From: Chara braunii
Lineage: Eukaryota; Streptophyta; Charophyceae; Charales; Characeae
NCBI GenBank assembly: GCA_003427395.1
Contig: BFEA01000270.1
Coordinates: forward strand, 1,851,515-1,893,914
Length of the DNA stretch: 42,400 nt
Reading direction: 5' to 3'
Position numbers and translations under genes: made by a program. Below the pieces are notes generated by a model. That model made no database searches. It saw only the letters and a program-made list of their open reading frames with translations, and had not been told where the DNA came from. Shown one piece after another: positions 42,317-42,400 of the stretch (the first letter of the stretch is position 1; each line of letters begins with the position of its first letter).

Positions 42317-42400
42317 TTCCAAGGCTGAGTCCAGTGTCCTTTCCAAGGCTGAGTCCAATATCCTTTCCAAGGCTGGGTCCAATATCTTTTCCAAGGCTCC
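42317..42400. repeat. 24-bp tandem repeat running off the window
   Basis: TTCCAAGGCTGAGTCCAATA-type units start at 42317, 42341, 42365 and 42389, exactly 24 apart, and continue past the end. They share a TTCCAA..GCT...GTC core with the 18-bp units to the left, so both probably come from one older repeat. Confidence 0.93.

Overview
This window looks like repeat-dense chromosomal DNA from a plant-type nuclear genome. It holds long stretches of decayed LTR retrotransposon, primer-binding sites that match the 3' end of plant tRNA-Asp, MITE-like insertions, many microsatellites and no intact gene. The Gag-Pol style suggests a bryophyte or other early-diverging streptophyte, but that is only an impression. 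No ribosomal RNA, intact tRNA, CRISPR array or bacterial operon was seen. Thirteen unresolved bases at 38308-38473 suggest a draft assembly.

Layout, left to right. (1) 205-1394, + strand: an RNase H tail and integrase from one Ty3/gypsy family, cut off at about 1394. (2) 1394-8338, - strand: 'element 1', a second Ty3/gypsy family with decayed gag (5501-7729), protease, RT/RNase H and a truncated integrase, a tRNA-Asp PBS at 8213-8230 and only 106 bp of LTR. A 404-bp MITE with a perfect 8-bp target duplication sits inside its RT. (3) 8339-10978, + strand: 'element P', made of a 3' internal region with a hairpin cluster, the first ~550 bp of an LTR, then a gag fragment. (4) 10979-36528, - strand: a composite, 'element 2'. 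It consists of LTR B (10979-24340) interrupted by solo LTR A (11518-19144), an internal region reduced to 3' UTR, half a protease, gag and PBS (24341-28808), and LTR C (28809-36528). Foldback or MITE elements sit at 24531-24937, 27268-27786 and 32918-33411. (5) 36531-37378, + strand: a broken coding region of unknown family. (6) 37379-42400: pyrimidine-rich non-coding DNA with a tRNA-like relic, stem-loops, tandem repeats and two copies of a polypurine-tract/hairpin motif.

The main finding is the LTR itself. Copies A and C are 7.6-7.7 kb from TGTCG or TGCCG to CGACA, which is exceptionally long, and they contain no convincing gene. Inside are a ~120-bp tandem array, an array of about nine hairpins in which the loop is constant while the stem changes from unit to unit with pairing kept, and a highly conserved ~100-bp block with competing stems. 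In LTR B every hairpin carries a different loop from A and C, so the loop has been replaced across the whole array. No described element known to me has this design.

All coding remnants are inactive: frameshifts, transitions in the protease active sites, Trp and Arg codons turned into stops, and missing catalytic parts. The transition pattern is what methylated, silenced transposons accumulate.
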